From positions 15,428,417 through 15,492,416 of the forward strand of contig NW_025335761.1 of NCBI RefSeq assembly GCF_004798865.1: a stretch of 64,000 nucleotides of DNA, given 5' to 3'. Positions within the stretch are counted from its first letter, which is position 1; each line of letters opens with the position of its first letter. The position numbers were made by a program, and so were the translations under genes. Below the pieces are notes generated by a model. It saw only the letters and a program-made list of their open reading frames with translations. It was not told the origin of the DNA and searched no databases. Of the stretch, positions 30,861-42,057 are shown piece after piece. The DNA comes from Varanus komodoensis. Its lineage: Eukaryota; Chordata; Lepidosauria; Squamata; Varanidae.

Positions 30861-31854
30861 AAAAATGTGTCTAGATCATTGGGATAATCAAAAACAAAAC
30901 AAAACAAAACAAACCACCCTGAAATTGAGAGGCCACCATGTACTCAAGCATCTTGCCCAAGAATGTAATATTGGAGAACGGTTTAGAACATTTTCAAAGG
31001 AAGACTGTGCCCCCACCCCACACCTCCCCAGGAATGGTCTTGCTGCTGCCCCTTTTGGACTTGCTATGACAACACATTCCTGAAGGAGGCATTGAAGAGG
31101 GCCAACCCACCCATGGCCCAGAAGAGAAAGAGTTAAGCTTGCACATAGCATAACCTCCACCTCCAGGAATCTTGGCCACATTTTCAGACTGCACAAATTG
31201 AAAAGCACCCAGTGCAATTGGACTGGCAGCCCCCACTGCTACAGGCACCGTCTTAATCTAGGTCTGCAACTTTCTTCACACAGTGCCTCGCAAACATTGG
31301 CTCATCAAGCGCTCCTTATCCCTTCCTCTAGGACCAAGAAGTTACAGTCCTTGGATAGCTTGGAAACAATCCACTGGATGACCCTGAAACAGTGGAATAG
31401 AATTGTGAGATTCTTTGGATTCTTTACCTGGCTTCATTGCCAAAGTGTAGGCTCTAATCTATACTTAATCAGATTAATTATGAGTTTTCTGCCACTGTTG
31501 CTCCAGTTATTATCCCTGCCTTCTATCACTCTTAACTCCCTGGACCTCTATTCTGGCTCAACAGACAGAAGAGGAATTCATGTCAATTGCCCAATGTCCA
31601 CATTCCTGAGGTCAACTGGAATATACACCCCCTAGCATGGCACCCACAGGTTTTATGGGATTCTCCACTTTCTGCCCTGTTTCAATTTTTAAAAAATAAA
31701 GTTATTTCTAGCTTTTAGCCTTGCTCTTTCCCTCCCTGCAATCACATTGTCTATTTCCTTCTCCCTCCCAGCATCTGCCCGTACCTCCTCACCTTGTCTG
31801 CCCACCTTTGACTAGCCAGGCAACCATAGCTGTCATTATGTGACTACATTTGTT
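30861..31854. other. Intergenic, no feature recognised
   Basis: Contains an AAAAC repeat near 30890-30912. The 145-codon plus-strand frame at 31198-31635 has no recognisable domain. Confidence 0.5.
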
Positions 31855-32035
31855 TATACATAAAAACTTGCATGTATGTATTTATAGCCCACCATTTTTC
31901 CTACAGAGGAAGTCAAGGTAGCTTACACAGTTCTGCTCCTCTTCTCAAGCTTTTCCTCACAACAACAGCCTGTGAGGTAAGTTGGGTTGAGAGTCTGTGA
32001 CTGGCCCAAAGTCACTACACTGGCTCTTGTCCTCT
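31855..32035 (-). mobile_element. Sauria-type tRNA SINE, partial
   Basis: The minus strand reads AGTGACTTTGGGCCAGTCAC, then CTTACCTCACAGGCTGTTGT, then GTAAGCTACCTTGACTTCC and a GGGCTATAAATACAT end. The tRNA-like head is missing or too diverged. Confidence 0.7.
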
Positions 32036-33294
32036 GTGCTGATGCCCACAGCAGTTTCCCATATTCCCAAAAGTGCCTGCAAGTTCAAAAAATTTGGGAA
32101 CCTCCAAACCAGGATTCAAAAGGATTTACTACCAATAAACACACAGGAACAACTTGATCTTCCACCCAGCCAAGCCTCTTCCTTCCATCTAGCCACATTT
32201 CTCCTCTTTATTTGATTGATCAGCCATATCTTTCACTGACTGTCTCAAGACACCTAATCCTTCACTAGTGTTTTTGTGTTGCACTATTGCTGGGTTGGGT
32301 TTATCATCTCACCAGCAGTAACAGGAAGTGGAGGGACAGGGAGAGATGCACATCGAAATGCTGGTACATTTCCCTCACTACTATGCTAAGGACATGGACC
32401 AAATGCACAGCATGAGCCCTGGTGGGATGGAGGAGAATTGGGGTGAATTTACTGTCCCCCTTCTCAGTTTTCCCATCATGGAGTTACAAAGGGTGGAGGC
32501 TGCTAACGATCACAAGGATGGTGGCAGAGCAAAGACAGGAAGTTTGGCAGCATCACAATGGACTCTTTCATTCCTGTATGGCATCTGTATTTTTAAACCC
32601 ATTTTTTTGTGCAGCTGCAGAGAAGGGGCCCAGCTCTTGCACATCACACTCTGATTAGATTTTGGCCAATTTTGAGGAGGTGGCAAAAGGATGGTTGAGA
32701 GCAGATGAATTTGCAGTTGCAAGGTTACTTAATGAAGATGCTCAGAGTGTGAGAACCAGCCTGCCTTGGAAAAGGAAGAAGACATTTCAGAGTTGGGTGG
32801 AAAGGAGAGTGAGGGGAAGTTCCTTGATCTTGTAAAAAGGCAAAGTAAGCATTCCTTCACAGCATCTAGTCCTCAAGCACACTTAGGGTGAAGTCAAGAC
32901 CATTCTGAAAGGGAAAGAAAGGATGTCTCAGTTTGGATTCAGCTCTTCATATTGGCTGACATTTCTCCCACATCTCAAAGAGAACCCTGTTTTGACTTGT
33001 ACTATTTTGTAGCTTGTTAAGCTGTAATAAAAGGACTGAGCTTCTAAATCTCATCTAAATCTGCTTGGGAGGAAGAGACCTACTCTTGACCACAGCATAT
33101 AGACAAATCATTTCCATCTTCCTCTTCTTTTTAGCCACAGTTGCAGAAGCTGGGAATTTGGTAAATGTGGCCAAATGTGCATTAGAGCTTGAACAAGCCA
33201 TGCTGATGATTGTACAAACCAGGTTAATGTAATTAACATTACATTAGCCAAAGGCTAAAGGTGGTTTCATGCAAACTCGTATAAGGTGGTAGAG
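32036..33294. other. Intergenic, no feature recognised
   Basis: No callable gene or repeat. Frames at 32328-32722 are short and unlike known proteins. Confidence 0.5.
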
Positions 33295-33540
33295 CCTATA
33301 CTCTTTTCAGTGCCAGGTTAAAACATTTTTATTTAATTGTTATTTTAAAAAATAGTATTTTTATGGTTTACAGTCGCCTTTATTTATTTGATTTTCATTG
33401 GATTTATTTGTTTCTGTTTTTGATAATTTTATTGCATTGTTCTGTTGATTGTTTTATGGTTTTGCTTTGAATCATGTAAGGCATCCTGAGACGCGATAGT
33501 GAAGGACGACATACAAATGTTTTAAATGAATAAATAGTGC
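33295..33540 (+). mobile_element. L2-like LINE 3' UTR and tail
   Basis: AT-rich sequence ending GTAAGGCATCCTGAGACGCG, ACATACAAATGTTTTAAATG and AATAAATA, the usual end of squamate L2-like LINEs. Confidence 0.65.
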
Positions 33541-34120
33541 AAGAAGCCAAATCAATTGGAGCTGAACAGAAGAAATCAGCACAATGCAGATACGAGTATA
33601 GCAAATCTGACTGTTTATTTTGAACATTTCACAGTATCCTCTAGCTATTGATAAGCACAAGCCAATATTATATATTTTAACTTTGGCAGGAACCCTTTTT
33701 GACAAATCATGGAAGAATCACAAAAAATCAAACTGCTCATTAAGCTTTAAGACCAGCTGTCACTAGTTGAATGAAATGCACTAGAAACATCAACATGCAA
33801 ATTTCATACATGATAACCACAATTCAACATTTAACACAGTACATTACCAGTCTCTGACTTCAAATATAACTTAATGTATGTAGGTTGAAACCACTCCTAC
33901 CACGTTACTGCTTTTATTACTCTTTATCTTCAGCATGTTATGTGATTTTTGTATGTTTAGTCTACTGTCTTTTGACACATGCATGTTGTCTATTTCTTGA
34001 ACAAAATAAAAATAATGCAGCTGTTTTAGAACTTGATCATAGAGGGTCTTATGCTAGGGGTACATTAGTTCTGCATTTTGTCCAGAATTTGCACTGGGTT
34101 GCCTGAGCAAAACATAGTGC
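33541..34120. other. Intergenic, no feature recognised
   Basis: AT-rich, nothing callable. Confidence 0.5.
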
Positions 34121-34267
34121 ATAACAACAACAACAACATTTCTATACCACCTAAAGCCAAAGCATTCTGGGTGATTCACAACCTCTAAGTTACCCAGATT
34201 TCAATCAAACCTGACCCTGCTTAGTTTCCATGATTAGGCAGGATTTGGCACATCAGGCTATATGGAA
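34121..34267 (-). mobile_element. 5S rRNA-derived SINE
   Basis: Plus-strand 34189-34262 (CTGACCCTGCTTAGTTTCCA with flanks) is antisense to the 5S rRNA internal region. It is followed toward the left by a 70-bp body (TCTATACCACCTAAAGCCAA) and an AAC-type tail at 34121-34138. On the minus strand this is 5S head, body, GTT tail: a SINE3-like layout, as in the 5S-Sauria SINEs reported from lizards. Confidence 0.7.
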
Positions 34268-34289
34268 GCTATATTATTCCACAGACCAG

Positions 34290-36665
34290 AATCCTCAAGG
34301 TGAAATTTCCAAGGCTAGAAATGAAATTAGGAGGCCTCCAAGTGAGGAAGTGTTGTAATAATGGTTGACATCAATTACCCCCATGTTGACTGGATAAGTG
34401 CATGTTCCCGTCACACACACACACAAGTTAATTTTCTCAAAAACAACTGTGCCCTAGAAAAAGTTGGTCATGAAACTGATCAGATAAGAGGACCTTAGAT
34501 TTAATCCTAACTGGTATCTCCCAGGCCTTAACATAAATGTGGATGTTGAACCAACTGGAAACAGTGACCTCAGTACTATCAAATTTATATACATGTCAGT
34601 GGAAACTTGCCAAAGAAGTCCAATACAGTCATGCTTGACTTCAAAATGAGAAACTTATCTGATTAATGGGAAGTGGTAAATAGGAAGTTGTAAGAGGAAG
34701 TCAAGAAGGTTAAGTCCCTTCAAATTGCTTGGAGGTTGCTCTACAACAACAAACGCTCAGCTGGAATGCGTAGCTCAGGTTGGAAAGGTAGCACCAAACT
34801 TGCTGGTATGATGAAGAAGCAAGGTCAAGGAAGTTTTTACAAAAAAGTCTTTCTTCAGGGAATGGAAATCTTGCTCAAAGGAAGAAAACAGAAGGGAGCA
34901 CAAGATTACAAATCACAAATCGATAAGAGATACAAAAGAGGATTTGGAGAAGCATATCACTAACGATATCAAGGTCAAGAATAATAAAATCCTTAAATAG
35001 ATCAGAAGTAGGAAACCAATGAGAGAAGCAGTTGGACTTTTGAATTTTAAAGGTGTACTAAAGAAGGACAAGGAGGTTGTTAAGAAGTTGAATGAGTTCT
35101 TTTCATCTGTTTTCAGTGCAGAAGATACAGGACAGATACAGCGATGCATCAATGTGTCACAGAATCTGTTCCTCTATTGTTCATGGATTTCCTTTCATTC
35201 TTAGCACTGTCTTAGCAGGCTGGGCCAAGCCAAGAGGAAATCTGCAAAGACTCGTGGAATAAGGGTTGCCCAACTGAGAACCTTCTTTCATGTCATGTGG
35301 AGCAGCACAAGGAAAGGCATGGAAGAGGGACACTGCTGGCTCAGCATTTGTGCAGGGTGCCATTTCTGGTGCGCTGTCCAGGAACTTGGACTCACAACTG
35401 TGCCAAAGTGGACTAGAGCCTGTGGAGCTGAGCCCAGGGAATCCAATGGATTCTCACCCTCAAAATGTATTCCTCACGCATCTCTGGACAGATACCTGCG
35501 CCCAAATGGATGCATTCAGAAAGGGAGGCTGACAAATTAGAGCAAGTAGGACTGACAAAAGATAAACTTCACAGCCATATTGACAAATTGAATGTTCAAA
35601 AAAAAACTGGGCCCAGATGGTATCCATCCAGGAGTTTTAGATTTTAAATTGCAAACAAAATTGCATCTAACAAAAATATGTAATATGTCCTCTGCACCAG
35701 AGAACTGGAGAATGGCCAAAGTAACAGCAATGTTTAAAAAGGCATGAGGAAGGATCTGGGAAATTACAGGCTGGGTAGCTTAAAATCTGTTCTGGGTAAA
35801 ATAGTTGAAAACATTATTAAAGATAAAATCAGTACACATATAGAAGAACAAGCCCTACTGGAAAAGAATCAACATGACTCCTACCAAGGTAAGTCCTGTC
35901 TTACTTACCTTAGAGTTCTTTGAGAGTGTCAGTAAACATGGAGACACTCACTTGTAAACATTGATTACTTGGACTTCAAAAATATTTCTGACAAAGACCC
36001 TTACCAAAGTCTTCTGTGCAAATTTAGTAGTCATAAAATAGAAGCAGAGATCTTCCTATGGAACAATACTTAGCTAAAGAACTGAAAATATAGAAGGGAT
36101 AAATGATATTTTCCCCCAACCCATTCTAGACATAATTAGAAAGGATATTGAAAAATAAAACAGCCAACATTATACTGGCCTTTTACAAATCTATGGTGCA
36201 ACCACACTTCAAATACTGTGTTTAGTTCTGGGTATGGCATCAAAAGGGGACATTGTACAGTTGTAAAACTGCAGAAAAGGGCAACTAAAATTATCAAAGG
36301 AATGGAACAACTCCCCTATAAAGAAAGGTTACAACAGGTGGGATTATTTGGCTTAGAAAAGGGATCAGTAAGGAGAAACATGATAGAGTTGTACAAAATT
36401 ATGCAAAATTATACAGTGACCTTTCCTTATTTTTTCATAATACTACAACTCAGGGGGTCATCCTATGAAGCTAATTAGTGGGAAATTCAGGCCAGAAAAA
36501 AGGAAGTGCATTTATATAGGGCATTATTAACCTATGAAATTCAGTTCCATAAGATGTAATAATGGCCACCAATCTGGATAGCTCTGAAAATGGATTGGAC
36601 ATATTCTTGAAAGAGAAGTCCATCTCAGTGGCTATTAGTTCTGAGGACCATCTCATCTTATGTTC
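34290..36665 (+). mobile_element. CR1-clade LINE, most of the coding region, broken
   Basis: Plus-strand pieces in order: endonuclease C-terminus near 34360-34640 (ATTACCCCCATGTTGACTGG region), linker frames at 34736-35150 (AQDYKSQIDKRYKRGFGEAY, then KLNEFFSSVFSAEDTGQI), RT start near 35600-35780 (PENWRMAKVTAMFKK), and C-terminus at 36190-36480 (QKRATKIIKGMEQLPYKERL, then QQVGLFGLEKGSVRRNMIEL). It ends near CTTATGTTCTTAA (about 36670). About 330 bp at 35195-35530 do not fit and may be an insertion. Confidence 0.85.
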
Positions 36666-38284
36666 TTAATTTAAGATGTTGGTGCTAGCCCACAAAGTGA
36701 GCTTGTAAGCCATAGGAACGCAAATAGTGATCCCAAACTAAGATCTCTTAAATCTGTTCCTGAGCATCCTTCAACCCTCTTGAGGAATCTGATCTGGCTG
36801 TGGTGTCCATTTCACTGAAAAAGGGACACCACTGGATTTAATCTACAAGCTTTGTCCACATCCTTTAACCTCTGAGTTCCTGTCTCTGCTCCAGTTTTGC
36901 TTTCCTTGGCAAAACAACAAAAGGAAAAATGCAAAAAAGGTGTTTTTTAAATGTGTTTTTAGAAGCAAAAGTTGATAAGTCATTCCACTTCTAAAGCAAG
37001 GAGTTTTCACTTGTTTCATGCAGAAAAGTCACCCTTTTCAGATAACTCTTTACTATCTTTCCCCATCCTGTTGTCTTTGAGGTACTGGACTACAATTCCC
37101 ATTATTCTCATCCAGCACAGACAGGTTGTAGAAAGTTGCTTTAGACAGTTTGTAGAGCATGGCATTAAGGCTAAAATGTGTTGGGGTTAAACTAATTTGG
37201 GGAGAAGACTTCTGACTCTAGTCCAGAAGCAACACTGATATTTCTCTCAACATCTTTTGATATGTGGGATTCCTGTTCTATAGATAGGAATTTATAGAAT
37301 TCTATAAATAAATAGATCAGCCGTCTTACTCTCTCTATGTAAACTGCATGCATAGCTGAATTATAGGTAGTATCTATTGCATCCCTAAAGATTACAACAT
37401 GCAGAGCTGTCCTTGGGGATTTTATGGCTATAGATTGGATTCACTGATACTAATTCACTGAGCTTCCAATTATTCATAGATAAATTTATTTATCCAAGGA
37501 AAGAGCTCCATTGCTTACCAACACAAACCTTCCCAGCTCAAATTTGGTCATCCACTTCCATGCAAGTTCCATTTCCCTCCACTCTGCTTTGCCAGAATAA
37601 GCTCATCCATCCGTCCTTTTCTTGAATTAACCATTACGTAACTGGCATGATGAACAGGGAACTGTGGGACTTTCTCCTATCGAAACAGGGGAAGAAGTGC
37701 TGCTAAGGCAGCTTGCACTACAGAGCCTGGAGGTCAGGGGCATTGCCAAGCCCGACTCTCTAAGGCTCCAGATTTATTCTGTAGAACCCTTCCTATCAAG
37801 TGGGGTCAATAGAATGTACACTGGTCTGGGATGAGAGGAGCTCCCACACGTGGCTCTCCCAAACAAAGCCACGCTTTCCTCAGGCCAGAAGTAATTGGTG
37901 TTACCTTTAAGTACTTCCTGGTCCTACCCAGCAATTTTGTATCATTGCATAAATAAGTTAACAAAAATATTTATTTCATTTGAGGTGAGCAGGATGAGAA
38001 TTGGCTTCCCATGAAACGAATTCTTCATCATTATTTCTAAATTGCCATATATAGATATGTTAGTATCTGTTGCTTTCATTTATATTGCAGGTGTACTGCT
38101 ATGAAACAGCAGTGTGAAGCTGCAGTTTTCACTCAGGAAATAGCAGCTCTAATTAACATGGTGGGTTGCATCTAACTGAGTGCTTTCTACCAACACTTCA
38201 CCATCTTTCAGAGAAAGCATTGAGACACTGGGAAGTTATTTTTTGGCAAAAGCTCACCTGCTCAGATCTTGACAATTTATGTAT
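36666..38284. other. Intergenic, mostly unclassified
   Basis: Near 37080-37140 GGACTACAATTCCCATTATT resembles one arm of the hAT-like foldback family described at 45819. Nothing else is recognised. Confidence 0.45.
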
Positions 38285-38525
38285 ATTGACTATTACTGCA
38301 TTACATTTATATTCCACCTTTTTCCATCTTGCAAGGAACCCAAAGTGGTTTAAAAAGTTCTCCTCTCCCTTTTATCTTCACAACAACAACCCTATGAGGT
38401 AGGTTAGGCTGAGAGGCAATCCCTGGTTGAATGTCACCCAGTGAGATTCATGGCAGGGCAAGAACTAGAAGCAAGATCTCCTAAATGCCAGGCTAGCACT
38501 CTTAACTACTACACCGCACTGGTTC
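38285..38525 (-). mobile_element. Sauria-type tRNA SINE
   Basis: The minus strand begins AACCAGTGCGGTGTAGTAGTTAAGAGTG in outline (A-box-like). It continues through GATCTTGCTTCTAGTTCTTG (B-box-like), CACTGGGTGACATTCAACCA and CCTAACCTACCTCATAGGGT, and ends GGAATATAAATGTAATGCAG. Confidence 0.8.
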
Positions 38526-39769
38526 TTGAATTGCACTCGGCCCTTGAACTGAAATAGGTTCCCCTCCTGGGACGGAAAGGATGATTCTAACCATGTCTCC
38601 TCAGTGGTAAGTCTTTCAGATTCCAGATAAGTTTTCTCATGAATATGCCATTTGCCATCTATACTATATCCAGCAGAATAAATGTTTACAAAGCTGATAC
38701 CAGAAAGAGCGTTTGAAAATGGAGTGGAACATTTCAGTCTCTCTGGCCATCTAGCAGAAACATTTCAAAGGGATCCTTCAGTGTGTAAAAGCTGAAGTGG
38801 AACAGATAATGGAGTGTGATTCTATTCACTTGGCTCTGAGCGGGGACAATGGTTTCCTCTCCTACTGCAGGTGTTTATTTCCTTAGCAATACTAAAAATT
38901 GTCCTCTATTACTCCAATTGCAAAGTGCTTAGCTTACATACATTTAAAGCTTTAACTGAATGATCAGACATTTTGCCTGTCATGACCATTTCACTCCACC
39001 TTTTACCATTTTTCTTTTCCACACCCATGCGCCAGCTGCAGGTCCTTGGCCAGCCCCTGAGCATAACGCTTCATGCAGATGGGTGCCAGGTTGCTCCTGC
39101 TAGTTTAGGCGCCCTTAATGCCCCCACAGCTTGTCAAGCCAGAGAACGGCAAAAAGGAATTCTACCCCTTTCAGTGCACACCTTCTTGATCATCAGTGTT
39201 GGGGGTCTATGAGAACGGAACCCGAGGTTCGAACTTCTTCCAGGTTAGGTATTGATGCAAACTGGAAGTGTATGATTTCATGCATATGATGGCACAGGAA
39301 GCCAAACCTGCTAGCAACCTCTGCTGGGACATCCACTTCTCTTCTCCAGTTTGGCAACTGAATGGAAAGCAACACCGCTCAGTCTGGGTTTGGCACAACA
39401 GTCCTTCCCTGCACCCCTCTGTGTTTGTTATGAAATCACCTATCAGCAACACAGCCTGAGAAGCTCTGGATTTATTTACATTCAATGTAAATAAGTTCAT
39501 AATTTACATTCCTAAGTTAAATATTTGTGCTACAGCAGCTCCAGTTCAAAGCATGGGCATGTTTCAAGAAAAGATGCCCATTCCACAACAGACCAAAGCC
39601 AACTAGAATCTGACTTCATCACAGGTGAGAGGAGAGCATCTAACACTGTACATGAAGGTCCCAGGCTAGTTTATGATGCAGGGAGGTTGTCTTGCAAGAG
39701 GAGGAATGGCATGAAGCTGCTGCTACTGCTCTGCCGCACCTTCCATCTCAGGCTGTTGCCTGCCTCTTC
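38526..39769. other. Intergenic, no feature recognised
   Basis: No gene or classifiable repeat seen. Confidence 0.5.
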
Positions 39770-39916
39770 CTAATGGGCCAGGGCAGCTTATTTTATATTG
39801 TATATTTGTATCTTATTTTAATGTATATATTTTAAAATGTTATTTATGATGTTTTAATTTATTGTTGTAAGCCGCCCCGAGGCTACGGCGAATGGAACGG
39901 CATAAAAATGTTTTAA

Positions 39917-39951
<35 letters not shown>

Positions 39952-39952
39952 A
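39770..39952 (+). mobile_element. L2-like LINE 3' tail with (AAAT)n
   Basis: AT-rich UTR, then GTAAGCCGCCCCGAGGCTAC, then GGCATAAAAATGTTTT and nine AAAT-type units (39914-39952). This is the common terminus of squamate L2-like LINEs. Confidence 0.75.
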
Positions 39953-40880
39953 GGGGAGGGCGGCCCTGCTGAGACCCTGAGGCTGTCACAGCAGAGGCAG
40001 AGGAGATTTTTCAGGCTTTTGCAGAAGCTGCAGCTGTTGTACATCTGTACAAAATCCCATGTGTACAGATAGTTAGTATTGTACACTGAAGTATAAGGAT
40101 GCACCTACTTGGAAGTCCATCATGTTACAGCTGAGTAGCCTTACATAGATTCAGATTGCACAAGTAGGACTTTTCCTTTCTGCATTGATTCCAAGCACTT
40201 CTATGGTGTACAGAATCACACACGTTTTGACACATGTCAAGGAATCTGGGATGTATTAAAGCAGGACATGAATTTCCTTTGGAAACCTTGTTAAAATAGG
40301 AAGTAATAAACAGTTGTATTTGGCCATGGCCATGATGGGACTCAATGAAAGGAAGGAATTCCAGAAGGAAATGAGAGAAGTGACAGGGATAGAATGATTC
40401 ATATATTGTTGAGATTCACATCTCATTAAGTGTCAATTTTGAATTTTGATGCAATGTACCATAATAGTGATTTATTCTGCCACAGCTTTGTAAAAAAAGT
40501 ACTTTGAAAAACAACTTAGAAGTCTTTTAGAACAAAAACACCATGACCATGTGTTAATATGGTCATGGCAGATCATGAGAGACTGAAAGAGTCCCTGGAA
40601 CTGGAACGAAAGTCTCTCCACTATTTTGTGCTACTGTTTTTAGTTGACTTTAGCTATTCGAACAGTGACTCTCTGCTCTATCTTTACATTTGGATACAAA
40701 CCTAATATTACAAAAAGCCATAAATCTCCTGTCATCTCCTTCCAAGGAAAACCTTATGTGGTAAAGCAAAGCATGCCAAGAAATTTTCACAGCTCAGAAA
40801 ATTGGGGGAGCATAAACCTTCTGTGCCATGCCTTCCTAAATATGGTATACAAAAGACCAGTCCTGTTAAGGAGTTTTCCT
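39953..40880. other. Intergenic, no feature recognised
   Basis: Nothing callable. Confidence 0.5.
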
Positions 40881-41030
40881 TTATTATTAGTAGTACATTA
40901 CATTTCTATACTGCTCATAGCAAAAGCTCTCTGGGGATTCACAACATATAAGTCATCCATCCAGGTTTCAGCCAGGCCTGACCCTGTTTAGCTTCCAAGA
41001 TTAGGCAGGAACAGGCACTACAGGGTATTC
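40881..41030 (-). mobile_element. 5S rRNA-derived SINE
   Basis: GTCATCCATCCAGGTTTCAG, then CCAGGCCTGACCCTGTTTAG and CTTCCAAGATTAGGCAGG at 40952-41009 are antisense 5S rRNA. The left part (TACATTTCTATACTGCTCAT, then GGGGATTCACAACATATAAG) is the same body as in the copy at 34121-34267. Confidence 0.75.
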
Positions 41031-41112
41031 TTATACACATATACTAAAATGTAAGCCCTCTGGAATTCATTGAAGTTTATTCCTAGGTAAGTTGGTACAG
41101 GATTGTATGCTT
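41031..41112. repeat. Foldback MITE, family 2
   Basis: AAATGTAAGCCCTCTGGAAT, then TTATTCCTAGGTAAGTTGGT and AGGATTGTATGC. It matches the family with AAGTCCCA / GGGACTTA arms and a GGATTGCA-type end. Confidence 0.6.
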
Positions 41113-41599
41113 TATGAGACAGGTTGCTCTATTATAGCACTGGACTTTAATCAACAGTTACCAAATACCATAATTCTTGCAGTTTGACCTTGAAACAATT
41201 CATATTCTGCTGTAAGGATGAGATGGAGTAAACCCACCTATTTAAATTTGGACTGTTGATTCCAATCTCTTAGAATCTGCCATTAATCCTTTTCAGTGTA
41301 GCTAATAAGTTAGTTTATTTGGGAGATTTCTAAGCTGCCTTTCTAAATATTATTTTACATTGCAGCAAATAGGATATATTTAAAACCACATTAAAAGCTG
41401 ATCTGTTCTACATAACTATTAATTGAAAACATCTATATTTTTCATTGCTGAGGCTTGTTTTGAAAATGTATTTAATTGTAACTGGCTTTATTAAAGTTGT
41501 CCATATTTAATAGTTTTATTAATACATGACTTTTCTTGCCTTGGGAAATATATGATCTTGAAAGCAGTCAAGAAATCTATAAAGAAAAAAAAATCAAAA

Positions 41600-42057
41600 T
41601 TAACATTAAAAAACGAGCATTGTAGATCATTTCTGTCCCTGTGATACAATCCACTCCTCCGGAGATCCACTCCTCGTTTTGTTCCTAGCTTATTTGTACT
41701 TCGCAACTCCATTATTTTCTATGAACCTTCGGGGCTTCCCATTGTTTTCGGTAGATAGTCTTGTCTTTCGTTTTAGCCCATCCGGTAAGGGACATAAGTA
41801 TTACAATTTAGCGCAAACACTAGTATTTTAACCTGCATCGCAGTTCATAATTTCAGAGAAGTTCAAACATATAGAAAGAACTAAAGCTTTTATTTTCCGT
41901 ACAATATGGCTGCTCCCTGTGTCTCCTGCCTCTCTTCGAACACATATGTACGTTCCTTCTCCTTAGAACGAAGAGCCCGGAAGCGCAGTATGCAAAGACA
42001 CTCCGGGTTGCGCACAGACTGCGCAGAAGGAGTTCCTCCCTTGCGCAGCTGGGGCAG
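41600..42057 (+). promoter_or_regulatory. EXD2: EXD2 promoter and putative noncoding first exon
   Basis: A CpG-enriched block in AT-rich surroundings carries housekeeping promoter motifs: YY1-like CAATATGGCTGC (41902-41913), an ETS/GABP site CCGGAAG (41977-41983) and an NRF1-like pair TGCGCA-N5-TGCGCA (42009-42025). A strong donor, GGCAG|GTAATG, sits at 42057/42058. A first exon would therefore start near 41.9 kb and end at 42057, joining the acceptor at 44939. Start site and exon are inferred. No TATA box is seen. Confidence 0.6.

Noticed and set aside
40952-41009. 5S rRNA gene on the minus strand
   Set aside because: Only the internal part is present and is diverged, attached to a SINE body and tail.
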